DNA of 64,000 nucleotides from Verrucomicrobiaceae bacterium (GTDB lineage: Bacteria; Verrucomicrobiota; Verrucomicrobiia; Verrucomicrobiales; Akkermansiaceae), in the NCBI GenBank assembly GCA_027486655.1, contig JAIXOR010000004.1, positions 62,001 to 126,000 on the forward strand, read 5' to 3'. The position numbers were made by a program, and so were the translations under genes. A model generated the notes under the pieces. It saw nothing but the letters and a program-made list of their open reading frames with translations. It did no database searches and had not been told where the DNA came from. Numbering within the stretch: position 1 is the stretch's first letter; each line of letters opens with the position of its first letter. Below are positions 8,082-19,832 of the stretch, one piece after another.

Positions 8082-8185
8082 GAGGACGCAACCCCGTTGG
8101 GGTTGGGATTTGGATGGGATGGCGGTCCCAGGGTAGGCACGATGCGCCAACCCTGGGCTTTGGGATGGAACCGCGTTGCGGTAGG
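8082..8185 (+). repeat. REP-like element, right direct copy
   Basis: Begins GAGGACGCAACCCCGTTG with the AACCCC-GTT-GGGGTT palindrome at 8090-8104. It continues with GTCCCAGGGTAGGCACG, CAACCCTGGG and GGAACCGCGTTGCGGT. It matches the copy at 7501-7602 in order and orientation and begins 11 bases upstream of the RAYT start codon. Confidence 0.8.
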
Positions 8186-8207
8186 AGAATATCCGAAAAA
8201 CGCTCAT

Positions 8208-10541
8208 TCAGTTGGAGAAGCTGAGGATCTGCTCGAGGAGGCCTTCGGTTTCCTTTTCGAGGTCGCGGATCTCCTTCACCACCTCGGCGAGTTCGCGGAG
8301 CGGCTGGTGGACGTAGAAGTATTTGTTGAAGGAGATTTCGTAGCCGATGACGGTCTTCTCCTCATCGACCCAAGCGTCCGGGATGTGGGGCAGGACTTCC
8401 TTCATGAAGTAGGCCTCGATGCCGCCGGGGTAGAGGAGAGGGATGTTTTCGGTGTCGCGGAGTTCGCTATCCGCTTCGTAGATCGTGGCGCAGGAACCCT
8501 CGATGAGCGGATACCAAGTGCGGGCGGTGTCGAAATCGAAGTCCACATCCAGATCCAGGTAGAGTTCCTTGTCGACGATGGGCATGGCCTCGGGGTCGCG
8601 CCAGGAGACGGCGTCGAGGATCTGCTTGAGCTGGGGAGCACCGGGCTTGAGTTTGAGTTTCTTGAGGGCGGCTTTCACGTCCTCGGTGAAGAGGGTGAAA
8701 TCATTCCATGTTTCCGCGCCGAGCTGCTTGTGGAGTTTCCCGGCGATATCCAACAACTCGCGGCGGGCCGCCCAGAGCTTGGGATCGAGGAGTTTTTTCA
8801 GGTTCGCGCCGGTGAGTTCGATTTGTTCGGCATCGAGCCAGCGCTGGATTTTCTCTTTTTTTCCGGTGAGGAAGTCCTTCTGGTAAACGTCCTCGCCCCA
8901 TTGGGAGAAGATCCACTCCATTTCGGTGGCGAGGGCTTTGTCGAAGCGCAGCGTGGCGATGCGTTCGGCGGAGAATTGGGCGGACTTCCGCAGCGGGCGC
9001 TCGACGGTGACTTTCCAGTAACCGAATTCCTTGTTGTCGAAGACCTGGGATTTCAGGCCATCGACGGCCTCCTTGCCGGTATCGAGCAAGTCGAGGTAGG
9101 CGCGGGTGATTTGGGCGATGTGGGCCTGGGTGAAGGCGCAGTTTTTCGCACCGAGGTTTTTGCGGAGCTTTTCGTAGAGCTGGGAGGCATCGATGAGCTG
9201 GACCTTGCCCTCGCGGCTCTTGGCTTTCTTGTTGGAGAGCAGCCAGATGTAGGTGGTGATGCCGGTGTTGTAGAAGATGTTGTTCGGAAGCTGGATGATG
9301 GCTTCCAGCAGGTCGTTCTCGATCAGGTATTGGCGGATGTTGCTGGCTCCGCCGCCGGCGTTCCCGGTGAAGAGAGCGGAGCCATTGTGGACGGTGGCGA
9401 TGCGCGAGCCGGCCGGGGAATCCTGGAGGCGCTTCATCTTGCTCACTATTTCCATGAGGAAGAGGAGCTGGCCGTCATCCACGGCTGGCGCGGCAGAGAC
9501 GGTTTGGGTCTCGCCGGAGGCATCGGGCAGGGTGACCTCGAAGCGGGGATCGATGATCACGGTGTTCGCGCCGTTTTTCTCAAGGATCTGGCTTTGGTCG
9601 GTCTTCCAGCTCTTGCCGTAGGGAGGATTGGAGAGCATGAAGTCGAAGCGGGTGCCTGCGAACTCATCGGTGGCGAGGGTGGAGCCGTAGCGGATGTTTT
9701 CCGGGTTGTTGCCCTTGATCATCATGTCCGACTTGCAAATGGCGTAGGTCTCCGGGTTCACCTCCTTGCCGTAGAGATAGACGGCGGCCTTGGAGCGGAT
9801 GGCTCCCTCGGGATCGAGGATGAAGTCCTGCGCCTCGGTGAGCATGCCGCCGGAACCGCAGGCCGGATCGTAGATCGTGATGACGGGCGGGAGTTTCTTC
9901 TTCACCGGCTCGAACAGCAGGTGGATCATGAGCTGGATCACCTCGCGCGGCGTGAAGTGTTCTCCGGCCTCCTCGTTGTTCTCTTCGTTGAACTTGCGGA
10001 TGAGTTCCTCGAAGACGTAGCCCATGCCGAGATTGGTCAGGCCCGGGAGCTTCCGGCCGTCCGGGCCGAGGGTGTCGTGGAGGGAAAGATTGATGTCCGG
10101 GGCCACGAATTTCTCGATCACGCCGTGGAGGGCATCCGCCTCCGCCATTTTCCGGATCTGGTTGCGAAGGTCGAACTTGGCGATGATCTCGCGGACGTTG
10201 TCCGAGTAGCCGTCGAGATAGTGGTTGAAGTTCGCTTCGAGCTGGGAGGGATTCCCGAGCAGGCTCTTGAGGGTGAATTTGGACGTATTGTAAAACACCT
10301 GCCCGGAGGCCTCGCAGAGCCCGGCGGGATCGAGCACCGCCATTTTCGCCTCGGTCTTCTGGAACTTCACCTCGGCGAGCACCGCGTCCTTGGTTTCCTC
10401 CAGCAGGCAATCGATCCGGCGGAGGACGAACATCGGGAGAATGACATCGCGGTATTTCCCGCGGACGAAGACATCGCGGAGGCAGTCGTCCGCGATGGAC
10501 CAGATGAAGGAGACGATCTTGTTGTGGGTGGCGTGATCCAT
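8208..10541 (-). CDS. hsdM: Type I restriction-modification DNA methyltransferase subunit HsdM
   Basis: 777 residues. An HsdM N-terminal helical domain (about 1-150) is followed by an adenine-N6 methyltransferase: SAM-binding motif I DPACGSGG at 225-232 and catalytic motif IV NPPY at 305-308. A C-terminal extension of about 250 residues, helical and rich in Lys/Glu, makes it longer than the classical 520-residue HsdM and matches a longer subfamily. It methylates the site read by HsdS. It is the first gene of the minus-strand locus; a REP-RAYT-REP element separates it from the hsdS-like chimera, so co-transcription with hsdS may be reduced. Confidence 0.95.
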   Translation of the reverse strand: MDHATHNKIVSFIWSIADDCLRDVFVRGKYRDVILPMFVLRRIDCLLEETKDAVLAEVKFQKTEAKMAVLDPAGLCEASGQVFYNTSKFTLKSLLGNPSQLEANFNHYLDGYSDNVREIIAKFDLRNQIRKMAEADALHGVIEKFVAPDINLSLHDTLGPDGRKLPGLTNLGMGYVFEELIRKFNEENNEEAGEHFTPREVIQLMIHLLFEPVKKKLPPVITIYDPACGSGGMLTEAQDFILDPEGAIRSKAAVYLYGKEVNPETYAICKSDMMIKGNNPENIRYGSTLATDEFAGTRFDFMLSNPPYGKSWKTDQSQILEKNGANTVIIDPRFEVTLPDASGETQTVSAAPAVDDGQLLFLMEIVSKMKRLQDSPAGSRIATVHNGSALFTGNAGGGASNIRQYLIENDLLEAIIQLPNNIFYNTGITTYIWLLSNKKAKSREGKVQLIDASQLYEKLRKNLGAKNCAFTQAHIAQITRAYLDLLDTGKEAVDGLKSQVFDNKEFGYWKVTVERPLRKSAQFSAERIATLRFDKALATEMEWIFSQWGEDVYQKDFLTGKKEKIQRWLDAEQIELTGANLKKLLDPKLWAARRELLDIAGKLHKQLGAETWNDFTLFTEDVKAALKKLKLKPGAPQLKQILDAVSWRDPEAMPIVDKELYLDLDVDFDFDTARTWYPLIEGSCATIYEADSELRDTENIPLLYPGGIEAYFMKEVLPHIPDAWVDEEKTVIGYEISFNKYFYVHQPLRELAEVVKEIRDLEKETEGLLEQILSFSN

Positions 10542-10670
10542 GTGAAAAGTGACGGGAAGCGGCGAGTCAGACGATTCCCGATTTGATGTAAGATTTACTA
10601 TCTTGAATTCGCCGGGTTCGGCTAGATCAAACTTCGGAGGAAACTGGAGAATTTCCCTGGGGCGGTGGCC

Positions 10671-13610
<2,940 letters not shown>

Positions 13611-13620
13611 TCAAGGGGCA

Positions 13621-14379
13621 TCAACCGCCGAAGGGATTCGCGGGCAGGGCGACGGGCTGGACGCTGCGCTGGGTGAAGCGGACGACGATCTGATAGTTCC
13701 GGCCCTCGCGCGCGGCGCCGAGCATGGCGCTGCCGCCGCCATCGAGTTTCCAGAGGTGGGTGGAGGTCATGCTGCCATCCTGGATGGATGAGATGGCGAG
13801 GCGGTCACCGGCGTGCAGGGGCTTGCCGTAGAGGGTGGTCATCAGCGGGATGAACTCCTTCCAGCAGGGGATGAGTTTGCCTTCGAGATCGGTGGGGGGC
13901 AGGGCGTCGGTTTGCAGGGAGATTTCCTTGAGTCCGTCCGCCTCGGTCCAGTCGAAGTAGAGCGATGCATCGAGCCCGCCGATTTTGCCGCGGGTTTTGA
14001 AGATGCCATTGAGGCCGGTGCGGCCGATGAAGGTCTCGGCCGTGGTCATTTCGACGAACTTGCTGGCCTTGAGCTTCTCGGTGACCTGCTCGCGGGTGTC
14101 GCCGAAGCAGAGCGAGTCGAACACGGCGGCCTTGGGCGGCATGGCCTCGCCGGGGAGCGGGTGGTTCGCATTGACCCAGGTGCGGTCGTCCGGGTGGAGT
14201 TTTTCAAGCGGGATGACGACCTGTTTGCGGTCCTGGCGCAGGATGGTGACGCTGGCGGCATCGCGTTTCACGAAGTCTCCCATGACCGAGCGCTGGCCAT
14301 CCTCGCTTTTCCACGGGCGTGGGGCGGCGGTGAGCGATCCGGAAACGAGGCAGACGAGAAGCGCGTAACGGGCGAACAT
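13621..14379 (-). CDS. Secreted SHD1-domain protein of unknown function
   Basis: 252 residues from MFARYALLVCLVSGSLTAAP, a clear Sec signal peptide; longer readings would include non-coding leader. Residues about 20-75 (RPWKSEDGQRSVMGDFVKRD to LEKLHPDDRTWVN) match the SHD1 fold, which is common in secreted proteins of Verrucomicrobia and Planctomycetes. The remainder, about 90-252, is a globular region I do not recognise. It lies between ligA and der on the same strand but has its own spacing. Envelope function, partner unknown. Confidence 0.75.
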   Translation of the reverse strand: MFARYALLVCLVSGSLTAAPRPWKSEDGQRSVMGDFVKRDAASVTILRQDRKQVVIPLEKLHPDDRTWVNANHPLPGEAMPPKAAVFDSLCFGDTREQVTEKLKASKFVEMTTAETFIGRTGLNGIFKTRGKIGGLDASLYFDWTEADGLKEISLQTDALPPTDLEGKLIPCWKEFIPLMTTLYGKPLHAGDRLAISSIQDGSMTSTHLWKLDGGGSAMLGAAREGRNYQIVVRFTQRSVQPVALPANPFGG

Positions 14380-14411
14380 GGGGCGGAGGGTAGGGGATGC
14401 GCCGGGAAAAA

Positions 14412-15809
14412 TCAATGACCCTGGGGTTTCTGGCGGGGTTCCCACTCGCGGCGGGAGCGGGAGCGGACCGAGAAGATCACGGGAATGCCGGGGGCCGGGT
14501 GGGCGGCGCGGTATTGATTGGTGAGGAAGGACTCGTAGCTGGAGGACATCAGGCGCTTGTCGTTGACGAAGAGCACGATGGTGGGCACCGGGATGACGCT
14601 GTATTTCTCGTTGGTGGCGGCGGTGGCGTAGTAGAGCTTGAGGCGGCGCTTGAGTCGGCTGTCGATGGGCGGTGGATTGACATCGAAGGCGGCTTGCAGG
14701 ATGCGGTTGAGCTGGCCGGTGCCTGGAACGGCCTGGGCTCCCTTGCGGATCTTGAGCGCTTCCTTGAGGACGTGGTCCACGGCATTGCCGGTCTTGGCCG
14801 AGCAGATGACGAAGGGGGCGTAGTGGAGGAAGAAGAGCTCGCGTTTCACATGCTCGGTGGCGGACTGCATGCGTTTGCGGTGGTCGCCATCCGGCTGATA
14901 GAGATCGAATTTGTTGAGGACGATGAGGCAGGGTTTCTTCTCCTCGAGGATGGTCTGGGCGATCTTGCGGTCTTGAGCGGTGATGCCGGCGGCGAGGTCG
15001 ATGACGAGCACGCAGAGGTCGGAGCGGCGGACGGCCTTCTCGGTGCGCATGGCGGAGAAGACCTCCACCGAGTTGTCACGTTTGCCGCGCGGGCGGAGGC
15101 CGGCGGTGTCGATGAGGGTGAAGTTCTCACCCTGGAACGAGTAAGGCAGATCGATGGCATCGCGGGTGGTGCCGGCGATGTCGGAAACGATGGTTCGTTC
15201 GTCCTTGAGGATGGCGTTGACGAGCGAGGATTTTCCGGCATTCGGGCGACCGACGATGGCGAGCTTGATGCCGACGGCTTCAGCCACTTCGACCACGGCC
15301 TCGGTCTCCGCGGCGAGCGGGGCGATGACCTTGTCGATCTCATCACAGAGCCGGGAGAAGTTGCGTCCGTGTTCGGCGGAAACGAAGACGCTTTTCGAAA
15401 AGCCGAGGCGAGCGAAGTCGGAGAAGGCGGATTCGTGTTTCGGGTCGTCCACCTTGTTCAGGACTAACAGAACCGGCGGCGCGGCCTTGCGGAGCTTCTG
15501 GGCGAGGGCCTGATCGGTGGTGGTGAGTCCGTCATGCGCATCGACCACGAAGAGGATGAGGTCGGCGGTTTCCATGGCGATATCCGCCTCCACGGTGACG
15601 AGATCCTCGAAGCCGTCCTCGATGTTGCCGCCGATGCCGCCGGTGTCGATGAGCGTGCAGGGCGTCTGTGTGGACTTGGAAGGTGCGGTGATGCGGTCGC
15701 GGGTGACGCCGGGTTGGTCGTGCACGATCGCGATCCTCCTTCCGGCGAGGCGGTTGAAGAGGGCGGACTTGCCGACGTTGGGACGTCCGACGATGGCGAC
15801 GGTGGGCAT
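14412..15809 (-). CDS. der: Ribosome-assembly GTPase Der (EngA)
   Basis: 465 residues, normal for Der. Two tandem G domains: P-loop GRPNVGKS at 8-15 with DTGG and NKVD, and GRPNAGKS at 187-194 with DTAGL and NKFD. A KH-like C-terminal domain follows (KLYYATAATNEKYSVIPVPT). Der binds 50S precursors and is essential. The start is fixed at MPTVAIVGRP; an upstream frame runs into the tRNA-Asp gene and is not coding. The second G domain reads GRPNAGKS rather than the commoner GRPNVGKS, which is harmless. Confidence 0.97.
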   Translation of the reverse strand: MPTVAIVGRPNVGKSALFNRLAGRRIAIVHDQPGVTRDRITAPSKSTQTPCTLIDTGGIGGNIEDGFEDLVTVEADIAMETADLILFVVDAHDGLTTTDQALAQKLRKAAPPVLLVLNKVDDPKHESAFSDFARLGFSKSVFVSAEHGRNFSRLCDEIDKVIAPLAAETEAVVEVAEAVGIKLAIVGRPNAGKSSLVNAILKDERTIVSDIAGTTRDAIDLPYSFQGENFTLIDTAGLRPRGKRDNSVEVFSAMRTEKAVRRSDLCVLVIDLAAGITAQDRKIAQTILEEKKPCLIVLNKFDLYQPDGDHRKRMQSATEHVKRELFFLHYAPFVICSAKTGNAVDHVLKEALKIRKGAQAVPGTGQLNRILQAAFDVNPPPIDSRLKRRLKLYYATAATNEKYSVIPVPTIVLFVNDKRLMSSSYESFLTNQYRAAHPAPGIPVIFSVRSRSRREWEPRQKPQGH

Positions 15810-15845
15810 GGAATGAGGATTCAGGAATTGAAGGGGGCACCCAAG

Positions 15846-15871
15846 AAAAAACCCCGCCGTTTCGGGCGGGG
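15846..15871 (-). terminator. Rho-independent terminator of tRNA-Asp
   Basis: On the minus strand CCCCGCC (complement of 15865-15871) pairs with GGCGGGG (15852-15858) around a short GAAA-containing loop and is followed by six T. It lies 19 bases downstream of the tRNA 3' end. Confidence 0.85.
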
Positions 15872-15889
15872 CTTTTCTTCGAACAGGGA

Positions 15890-15966
15890 TGGCGGAGCGG
15901 ACGGGGCTCGAACCCGCGACCTCCAACGTGACAGGCTGGCGCTCTAACCAACTGAGCTACCGCTCC
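15890..15966 (-). tRNA. tRNA-Asp (anticodon GTC), CCA encoded
   Basis: On the minus strand the gene starts GGAGCGGTAGCTCAGTTGG, has the anticodon arm CCAGC-CTGTCAC-GTTGG (loop with GTC), the T arm GCGGGTTCGAGCCCCGT and the acceptor CCGCTCC followed by GCCA. The acceptor stem GGAGCGG/CCGCTCC pairs perfectly. It closely resembles bacterial tRNA-Asp. A terminator follows at 15846-15871. Confidence 0.97.
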
Positions 15967-16050
15967 ATGTCCCGTTCGGGTGGCGCGGACGCTATGGGGC
16001 GACCCATGACCACGCAACACCTTTTTTCACGTTTCGTGATTTTTTTTCCA

Positions 16051-16977
16051 TCACTTGAGTGCGTCCGCTGCGGCGTCCAATCCGGCGAGGTCTTCGACCG
16101 AATGCACGACGGCGTCTTTATCGATTTTCGAGACGAGACCGGCGATGACTTTGCCGGGTCCGAGTTCGATGAACTGGCGGTGTCCCATGGCGATGAGGGC
16201 CTGGATGGATGCGGTCCAGCGGACGGATCCGGTGACTTGTTTTTCGAGCATCGAGCGGATCTCCGCCTCCTCGGAGACGGCGGTGGCGGCGTAGTTGCAG
16301 ATGACCGGGATGGCGGGTTTGGCGAGCGGGAGTGCTGCGAGTTCGGCGGCGAGCTTGTCCTGGGCGCTTTGCATCAGGCGCGAGTGATAGGCTCCTGCGA
16401 CGTTGAGCTTGATGGCGCGGCGGATGCCAAATTCCTTGGCGCGTGCGACGGCGGCATCGATGCCTTCGACGGTGCCGGAGAGGACGATTTGTCCGGGAGC
16501 ATTGAGATTGGCGATATCGACATCGGTGGCTTTGGCGAGGGCTTCCACCTGATCTTCCTCGCCGCCGATGAGTGCGGCCATGGATCCCTCGGTGGCATTG
16601 CATGCCTCCTCCATGAAGGCACCACGTTTGCCGACGATGCGGAGGCCTTCCTCGAATGAGAAGGTGCCGGCGGCGGCGTGGGCGGTGAACTCGCCGAGCG
16701 AGAGACCGGCGGCGGCCACGGGTGTGAGGTTGGGCAGTCGTTCACGGAGCAGGGCGAGGGCCATGAGTCCGTGGAGGTAGAGGGCGGGTTGGCAGCGGGA
16801 GGTTTTGGTGAGTTCCTCGTCGGGTCCCTCGAACATGATGGTGGAGATCGGGAAACCGAGGGTTTCATCGGCCTTGGCCGCCATGTCGCGGGCGGTTTGC
16901 GAGGCGTCGAAGAAATCCTTGCCCATGCCCGTTTTCTGGGCGCCTTGTCCGGAGAAGAGGAGAACGATCTGGCTCAT
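16051..16977 (-). CDS. fabD: Malonyl-CoA:ACP transacylase FabD
   Basis: 308 residues. It loads malonyl units onto acyl carrier protein for fatty-acid synthesis. FSGQGAQKTGMGK opens the acyltransferase fold, GLSLGEF carries the nucleophile S93 and AGAYHS the catalytic H198; GQIVLSGT and the C-terminal IELGPGKV loop are also present. The start is fixed at MSQIVLLFSGQGAQ, since a longer frame begins in non-coding sequence. It stands alone here, without other fab genes nearby. Confidence 0.96.
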   Translation of the reverse strand: MSQIVLLFSGQGAQKTGMGKDFFDASQTARDMAAKADETLGFPISTIMFEGPDEELTKTSRCQPALYLHGLMALALLRERLPNLTPVAAAGLSLGEFTAHAAAGTFSFEEGLRIVGKRGAFMEEACNATEGSMAALIGGEEDQVEALAKATDVDIANLNAPGQIVLSGTVEGIDAAVARAKEFGIRRAIKLNVAGAYHSRLMQSAQDKLAAELAALPLAKPAIPVICNYAATAVSEEAEIRSMLEKQVTGSVRWTASIQALIAMGHRQFIELGPGKVIAGLVSKIDKDAVVHSVEDLAGLDAAADALK

Positions 16978-17090
16978 GTTGCCGGGCTGTCTAGGGGATG
17001 GTCCGGACGGTGGAAAGAGGAAATGCGGAAGCAACTTTCCGGGTGCCCCGGGTTTTCATCCCTGCCGGGAGAAACCCGCACCAAGATGCC

Positions 17091-17684
17091 ATGAAATTCC
17101 CAACCTCAATGATCCGCACGTTTGTGGGCTGCTCCGTGATTGGAAGCGGCCTGATGATTTCATCTCCGGTGATGGCCCAGGAGCCGCCCCGGGAGCCGGT
17201 GAGTCCGCCAGCCGAGGCGGGAGTAGCGCCGCCACCTGTGGAGGCTCCCATCCAGAAGGAGCGCCCGGAACAAGCGGGCAGGCGAGGGGAGCCGGGCAAG
17301 AAGCGCCTGCTGAATCAAGGTGCCTTCCGCGGTCCGGACCGTGAGCGGCCGCGGCACCCGGAGGCGGGTCCTCACGCAGGAAAAGCGAAGCTGCCCGGCC
17401 ACGCCATGCCGCCACGGGCGAGGATTCATCACCTGAAACGGGCTGCGGAGGCTCTTGCGGCGGCGGGCTATCCGGAACATGCCGAGAAGGCCCACAAGGA
17501 AATCAAGCGTCTGGAAGAACAGGCAATCCAAGACGAGGAACGCGGCAAGCCCGGTCCCAAGGAACAGGAACTGCGAGGCGAGCTTCAGAGGATGCGAAAA
17601 GAAATCGAGGAGCTGCGCCAGCAGGTGCGCAGGCTCAAAGCAGCGGCCCCGGCCTCCGAGGCGGGACCCTCGGCTCCACGATGA
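17091..17684 (+). CDS. Small secreted Pro/Glu/Lys-rich coiled-coil protein
   Basis: 197 residues from MKFPTSMIRTFVGCSVIGSG, a signal peptide ending near AQ (residue 30). The next 90 residues are low-complexity and rich in Pro, Arg, Gly. The C-terminal 80 residues (from about IHHLKRAAEALAAAGYPEHA) are helical with a heptad-rich Arg/Lys/Glu coiled coil (MRKEIEELRQQVRRLKA). Likely periplasmic. No family recognised. It lies between divergent fabD and the convergent GH109-like gene; the bidirectional hairpin at 17697-17724 follows. Confidence 0.7.
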   Translation: MKFPTSMIRTFVGCSVIGSGLMISSPVMAQEPPREPVSPPAEAGVAPPPVEAPIQKERPEQAGRRGEPGKKRLLNQGAFRGPDRERPRHPEAGPHAGKAKLPGHAMPPRARIHHLKRAAEALAAAGYPEHAEKAHKEIKRLEEQAIQDEERGKPGPKEQELRGELQRMRKEIEELRQQVRRLKAAAPASEAGPSAPR

Positions 17685-17696
17685 GCGAGGGATGGC

Positions 17697-17724
17697 AAAA
17701 AGGCGCGGTGGATGCCACCGCGCC
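17697..17724. terminator. Bidirectional terminator between convergent genes
   Basis: GGCGCGGTGG (17702-17711) pairs perfectly with CCACCGCGCC (17715-17724) around ATG. An A5 run precedes it, which becomes T5 for the minus-strand GH109-like gene ending at 17757. It also lies just after the plus-strand gene ending at 17684, although the downstream side has few T. Confidence 0.85.
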
Positions 17725-17756
17725 TTGAGGGATTGCCGTGCTGTCCGCTTTCCGGA

Positions 17757-19229
17757 TCAGGCCACCACGCCGAGCGGTTTGGTGGTCTTCCAGTTGCCGC
17801 GCGTGAAGTCCGGGAAATCCTGAGGCATGCCGTCTTCCGCCACCGACTTGCGCGAGAGCGGGGTGACGGCGGACCAGAAGGCACCTTCGTAAACATTCTG
17901 ATCGAGCGGTTGACCGGTGCGAAGGCACTCGATGGCGCGGAAGTTCATGATCGCGTCCATGCCACCGTGGCCGCCGTGTTTTTTGGCGACGCCCTCCATG
18001 CGCTTGAAGAGCGGGTGGTCGAAGACTTCGTAAAACGCCTCGAAGCCTTTGCCTTCCATCCATTCGTGGTAGTCCGATCCCTTGTCCGGCTGGTTTTCCG
18101 GGAGATTGAGGACCTTGCGGAGTTCCGGCGTGGCGTTTTTCCAGCAGTAATCGAGGGCGATCCGGTTCGGGAATCCGGCTCCGGTGCCCCGGGTGCCTTG
18201 AATCAGGTTGTGGCGGCTGTAGGGGCGCGGGCTGGACTCATCCCACTGGACCATGACGGTGCGGCCGAGTGCGGTTTTGATGATGGAGGTGTTCATGTCG
18301 CCACCCTTCGAGTAGTCGATCTGGCGGAGTTTGGAATCGGGCTTGGTTTTCTCCTGAGCGTAGAGCGCGTGGTTGCGGGCTGGCGATGAGAACGAGACAA
18401 GGCGGCGGAACGTGTCATCGCCGCGGCCGAGATTCATGTATTGGGCGACGGGGCCGAGACCGTGGGTGGGATAAAGATTGCCATTTTCCTTGGCCCAATG
18501 GTGGGTGCGCCAGAATCCAGTGCCGCGTCCTTGATCCACCTGGTGCATCTGGCCGCGGAGTTCGTGGATGTAGGCGGCCTCGCCATGGAGGATCTCGCCA
18601 AAGACGCCGAGGCGGCACATGTTGAGGAACATCAGCTCGTCGCGTCCGTAGTTGACGTTTTCGAGCATCATGCAGTGGCGGCCGGTGGCCTCGGAGGTAT
18701 CCACGATTTTCCAGAGTTCCTCAAGTGTGGTGCCCATCGGCACCTCGACGAAGGCGTGTGCACCGGCGTTCATGGCATCGATGGCCATCGGCGCATGCCA
18801 TTCCCACGGGGTGGCGATCCAGACGGCGTCCGGTTTGGTCTCCGCGAGCATCTTGCGGTAGGCGTGCTCGTCGCCGAAATAGGTTTTGATGTTCTTGTGG
18901 CGTTCCGGGTCGCCTTTCTGGACGTTGGCTTTGGCTTTGTTGCAGAGGTCCTCGTAAAGATCGCAAATGCCGACGACCTCGGTGCCCTCGCAGGCGGCGG
19001 CCTGGATGATGTGGCCGGGGCCGCGGGCTCCCACGCCGATGATGGCGATTTTCAGGTTTTCCTGCTTCGGTGCGGCGAAGTCGCCCATGTATTTCGCACC
19101 GGATTGGCGGGCGGGCGCGGAGGACTGGGCCTGTGCCAGAACGGGAAGCGAAGCAAGGCCGGCGGTGATGCCGCCGAGGGACTTGATGAAATGGCGGCGT
19201 GGGGTCGGATTCGGTGGAGTCGGATTCAT
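17757..19229 (-). CDS. Tat-exported Gfo/Idh/MocA enzyme, GH109 (alpha-N-acetylgalactosaminidase) type
   Basis: 490 residues. The N-terminus PRRHFIKSLGGITAG is a twin-arginine signal (R11-R12). A Rossmann NAD-binding domain begins at IAIIGVGARGPGHI. Family words typical of GH109 follow: WIATPWEWHAPMAIDAMNAG, EVP, MMLENVNYG and HHWAKENGNLYPTHGLGPVA. GH109 enzymes cleave alpha-N-acetylgalactosamine by an NAD-dependent redox-elimination mechanism and are abundant in PVC and Bacteroidetes mucin/glycan degraders. Substrate is inferred from the family only; many relatives are untested. The secretion route agrees with tatC at the right end of the window. A strong terminator follows. Confidence 0.88.
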   Translation of the reverse strand: MNPTPPNPTPRRHFIKSLGGITAGLASLPVLAQAQSSAPARQSGAKYMGDFAAPKQENLKIAIIGVGARGPGHIIQAAACEGTEVVGICDLYEDLCNKAKANVQKGDPERHKNIKTYFGDEHAYRKMLAETKPDAVWIATPWEWHAPMAIDAMNAGAHAFVEVPMGTTLEELWKIVDTSEATGRHCMMLENVNYGRDELMFLNMCRLGVFGEILHGEAAYIHELRGQMHQVDQGRGTGFWRTHHWAKENGNLYPTHGLGPVAQYMNLGRGDDTFRRLVSFSSPARNHALYAQEKTKPDSKLRQIDYSKGGDMNTSIIKTALGRTVMVQWDESSPRPYSRHNLIQGTRGTGAGFPNRIALDYCWKNATPELRKVLNLPENQPDKGSDYHEWMEGKGFEAFYEVFDHPLFKRMEGVAKKHGGHGGMDAIMNFRAIECLRTGQPLDQNVYEGAFWSAVTPLSRKSVAEDGMPQDFPDFTRGNWKTTKPLGVVA

Positions 19230-19402
19230 GATGGTTACAAAAAATACGGTGCGCGTTACGCTGCGAGTCTGTCAGGGCCTTTCAGGATTTGCCAAGCGCG
19301 CTTTGCCGCCGGGAGGCGGTTGGCTCGGGAAACCGGACGGCGCTTGCCTTTGCTTGCGGAACGGCGCTGCCGGGGTTAGGGATGTGCAGGAAATCACCCA
19401 CC

Positions 19403-19774
19403 ATGAGCCAAGCCACACCGAAAATCACCGCCTACTTGAAGACCTTCTGCGGATGGAGCGAAGGCGTCCGCGCCATCATGAGAAAGTATGGCCTCGAATA
19501 CGAAGAGAAGGACATCATCAAGAATCCGGCCTTCCGCTGGGAAATGGAGCAACGCAGCGGCCAGTCGCTGTCTCCCTGCGTGGAGATCGATGGCCAGATG
19601 CTCGCCGACATCAGCGGCGAGGAGGTCGAGAAATGGATGATCGAGAACGGATATCTCCAGGCGAGCGACGCCGCACCGGATGCGCCGATCAATTCCGCCT
19701 GCACGGACGAGCAGCACGAAGCCATGGCTCTGGGCCGCCTGCCGGTGCCGGGCAAGATCCGATTCCTTGATTGA
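19403..19774 (+). CDS. Glutaredoxin-like protein with CGWS active site
   Basis: 123 residues. MSQATPKITAYLKTFCGWSE opens a thioredoxin fold with C16-G-W-S19, a single active-site cysteine as in monothiol glutaredoxins. The cis-proline region is SPCVEIDG (about residues 64-71), and a helical tail of about 40 residues follows. Likely a glutathione-type or disulfide-relay redox protein in the cytoplasm. It is divergent from the GH109-like gene, with 173 bases between the starts. The C-terminal extension DAPINSACTDEQHEAMA has an extra Cys of unknown role. Confidence 0.8.
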   Translation: MSQATPKITAYLKTFCGWSEGVRAIMRKYGLEYEEKDIIKNPAFRWEMEQRSGQSLSPCVEIDGQMLADISGEEVEKWMIENGYLQASDAAPDAPINSACTDEQHEAMALGRLPVPGKIRFLD

Positions 19775-19810
19775 GCCGGGGTTTTTCCCGGGCGAGAGAA
19801 ATTTCAGACA

Positions 19811-19831
19811 AATGCCCCGCGCCGGGGCATT
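19811..19831. promoter_or_regulatory. Perfect palindromic hairpin just before the ECF sigma factor
   Basis: AATGCCCCG (19811-19819) pairs perfectly with CGGGGCATT (19823-19831) around CGC. It ends one base before the preferred start codon of the sigma gene (19833), so in mRNA it would mask or delimit the ribosome-binding region. It could also terminate the glutaredoxin transcript, though no T tract follows. Confidence 0.55.
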
Positions 19832-19832
19832 A

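Noticed and set aside
7378..8185. CRISPR array
   Set aside because: The repeats are few, carry internal palindromes and are tied to a RAYT gene; spacing is irregular and no cas gene is present.
7950..10586. An 878-codon plus-strand open frame opposite hsdM
   Set aside because: Pure shadow of hsdM; its composition is Val/Gly/Glu-rich low complexity as expected from antisense of GC-rich codons, while the minus frame shows methyltransferase motifs.
15810..15926. An N-terminal extension of Der starting within the tRNA-Asp region
   Set aside because: It would translate the tRNA gene and its terminator; Der homologues begin at the MPTVAIVGRP P-loop strand.
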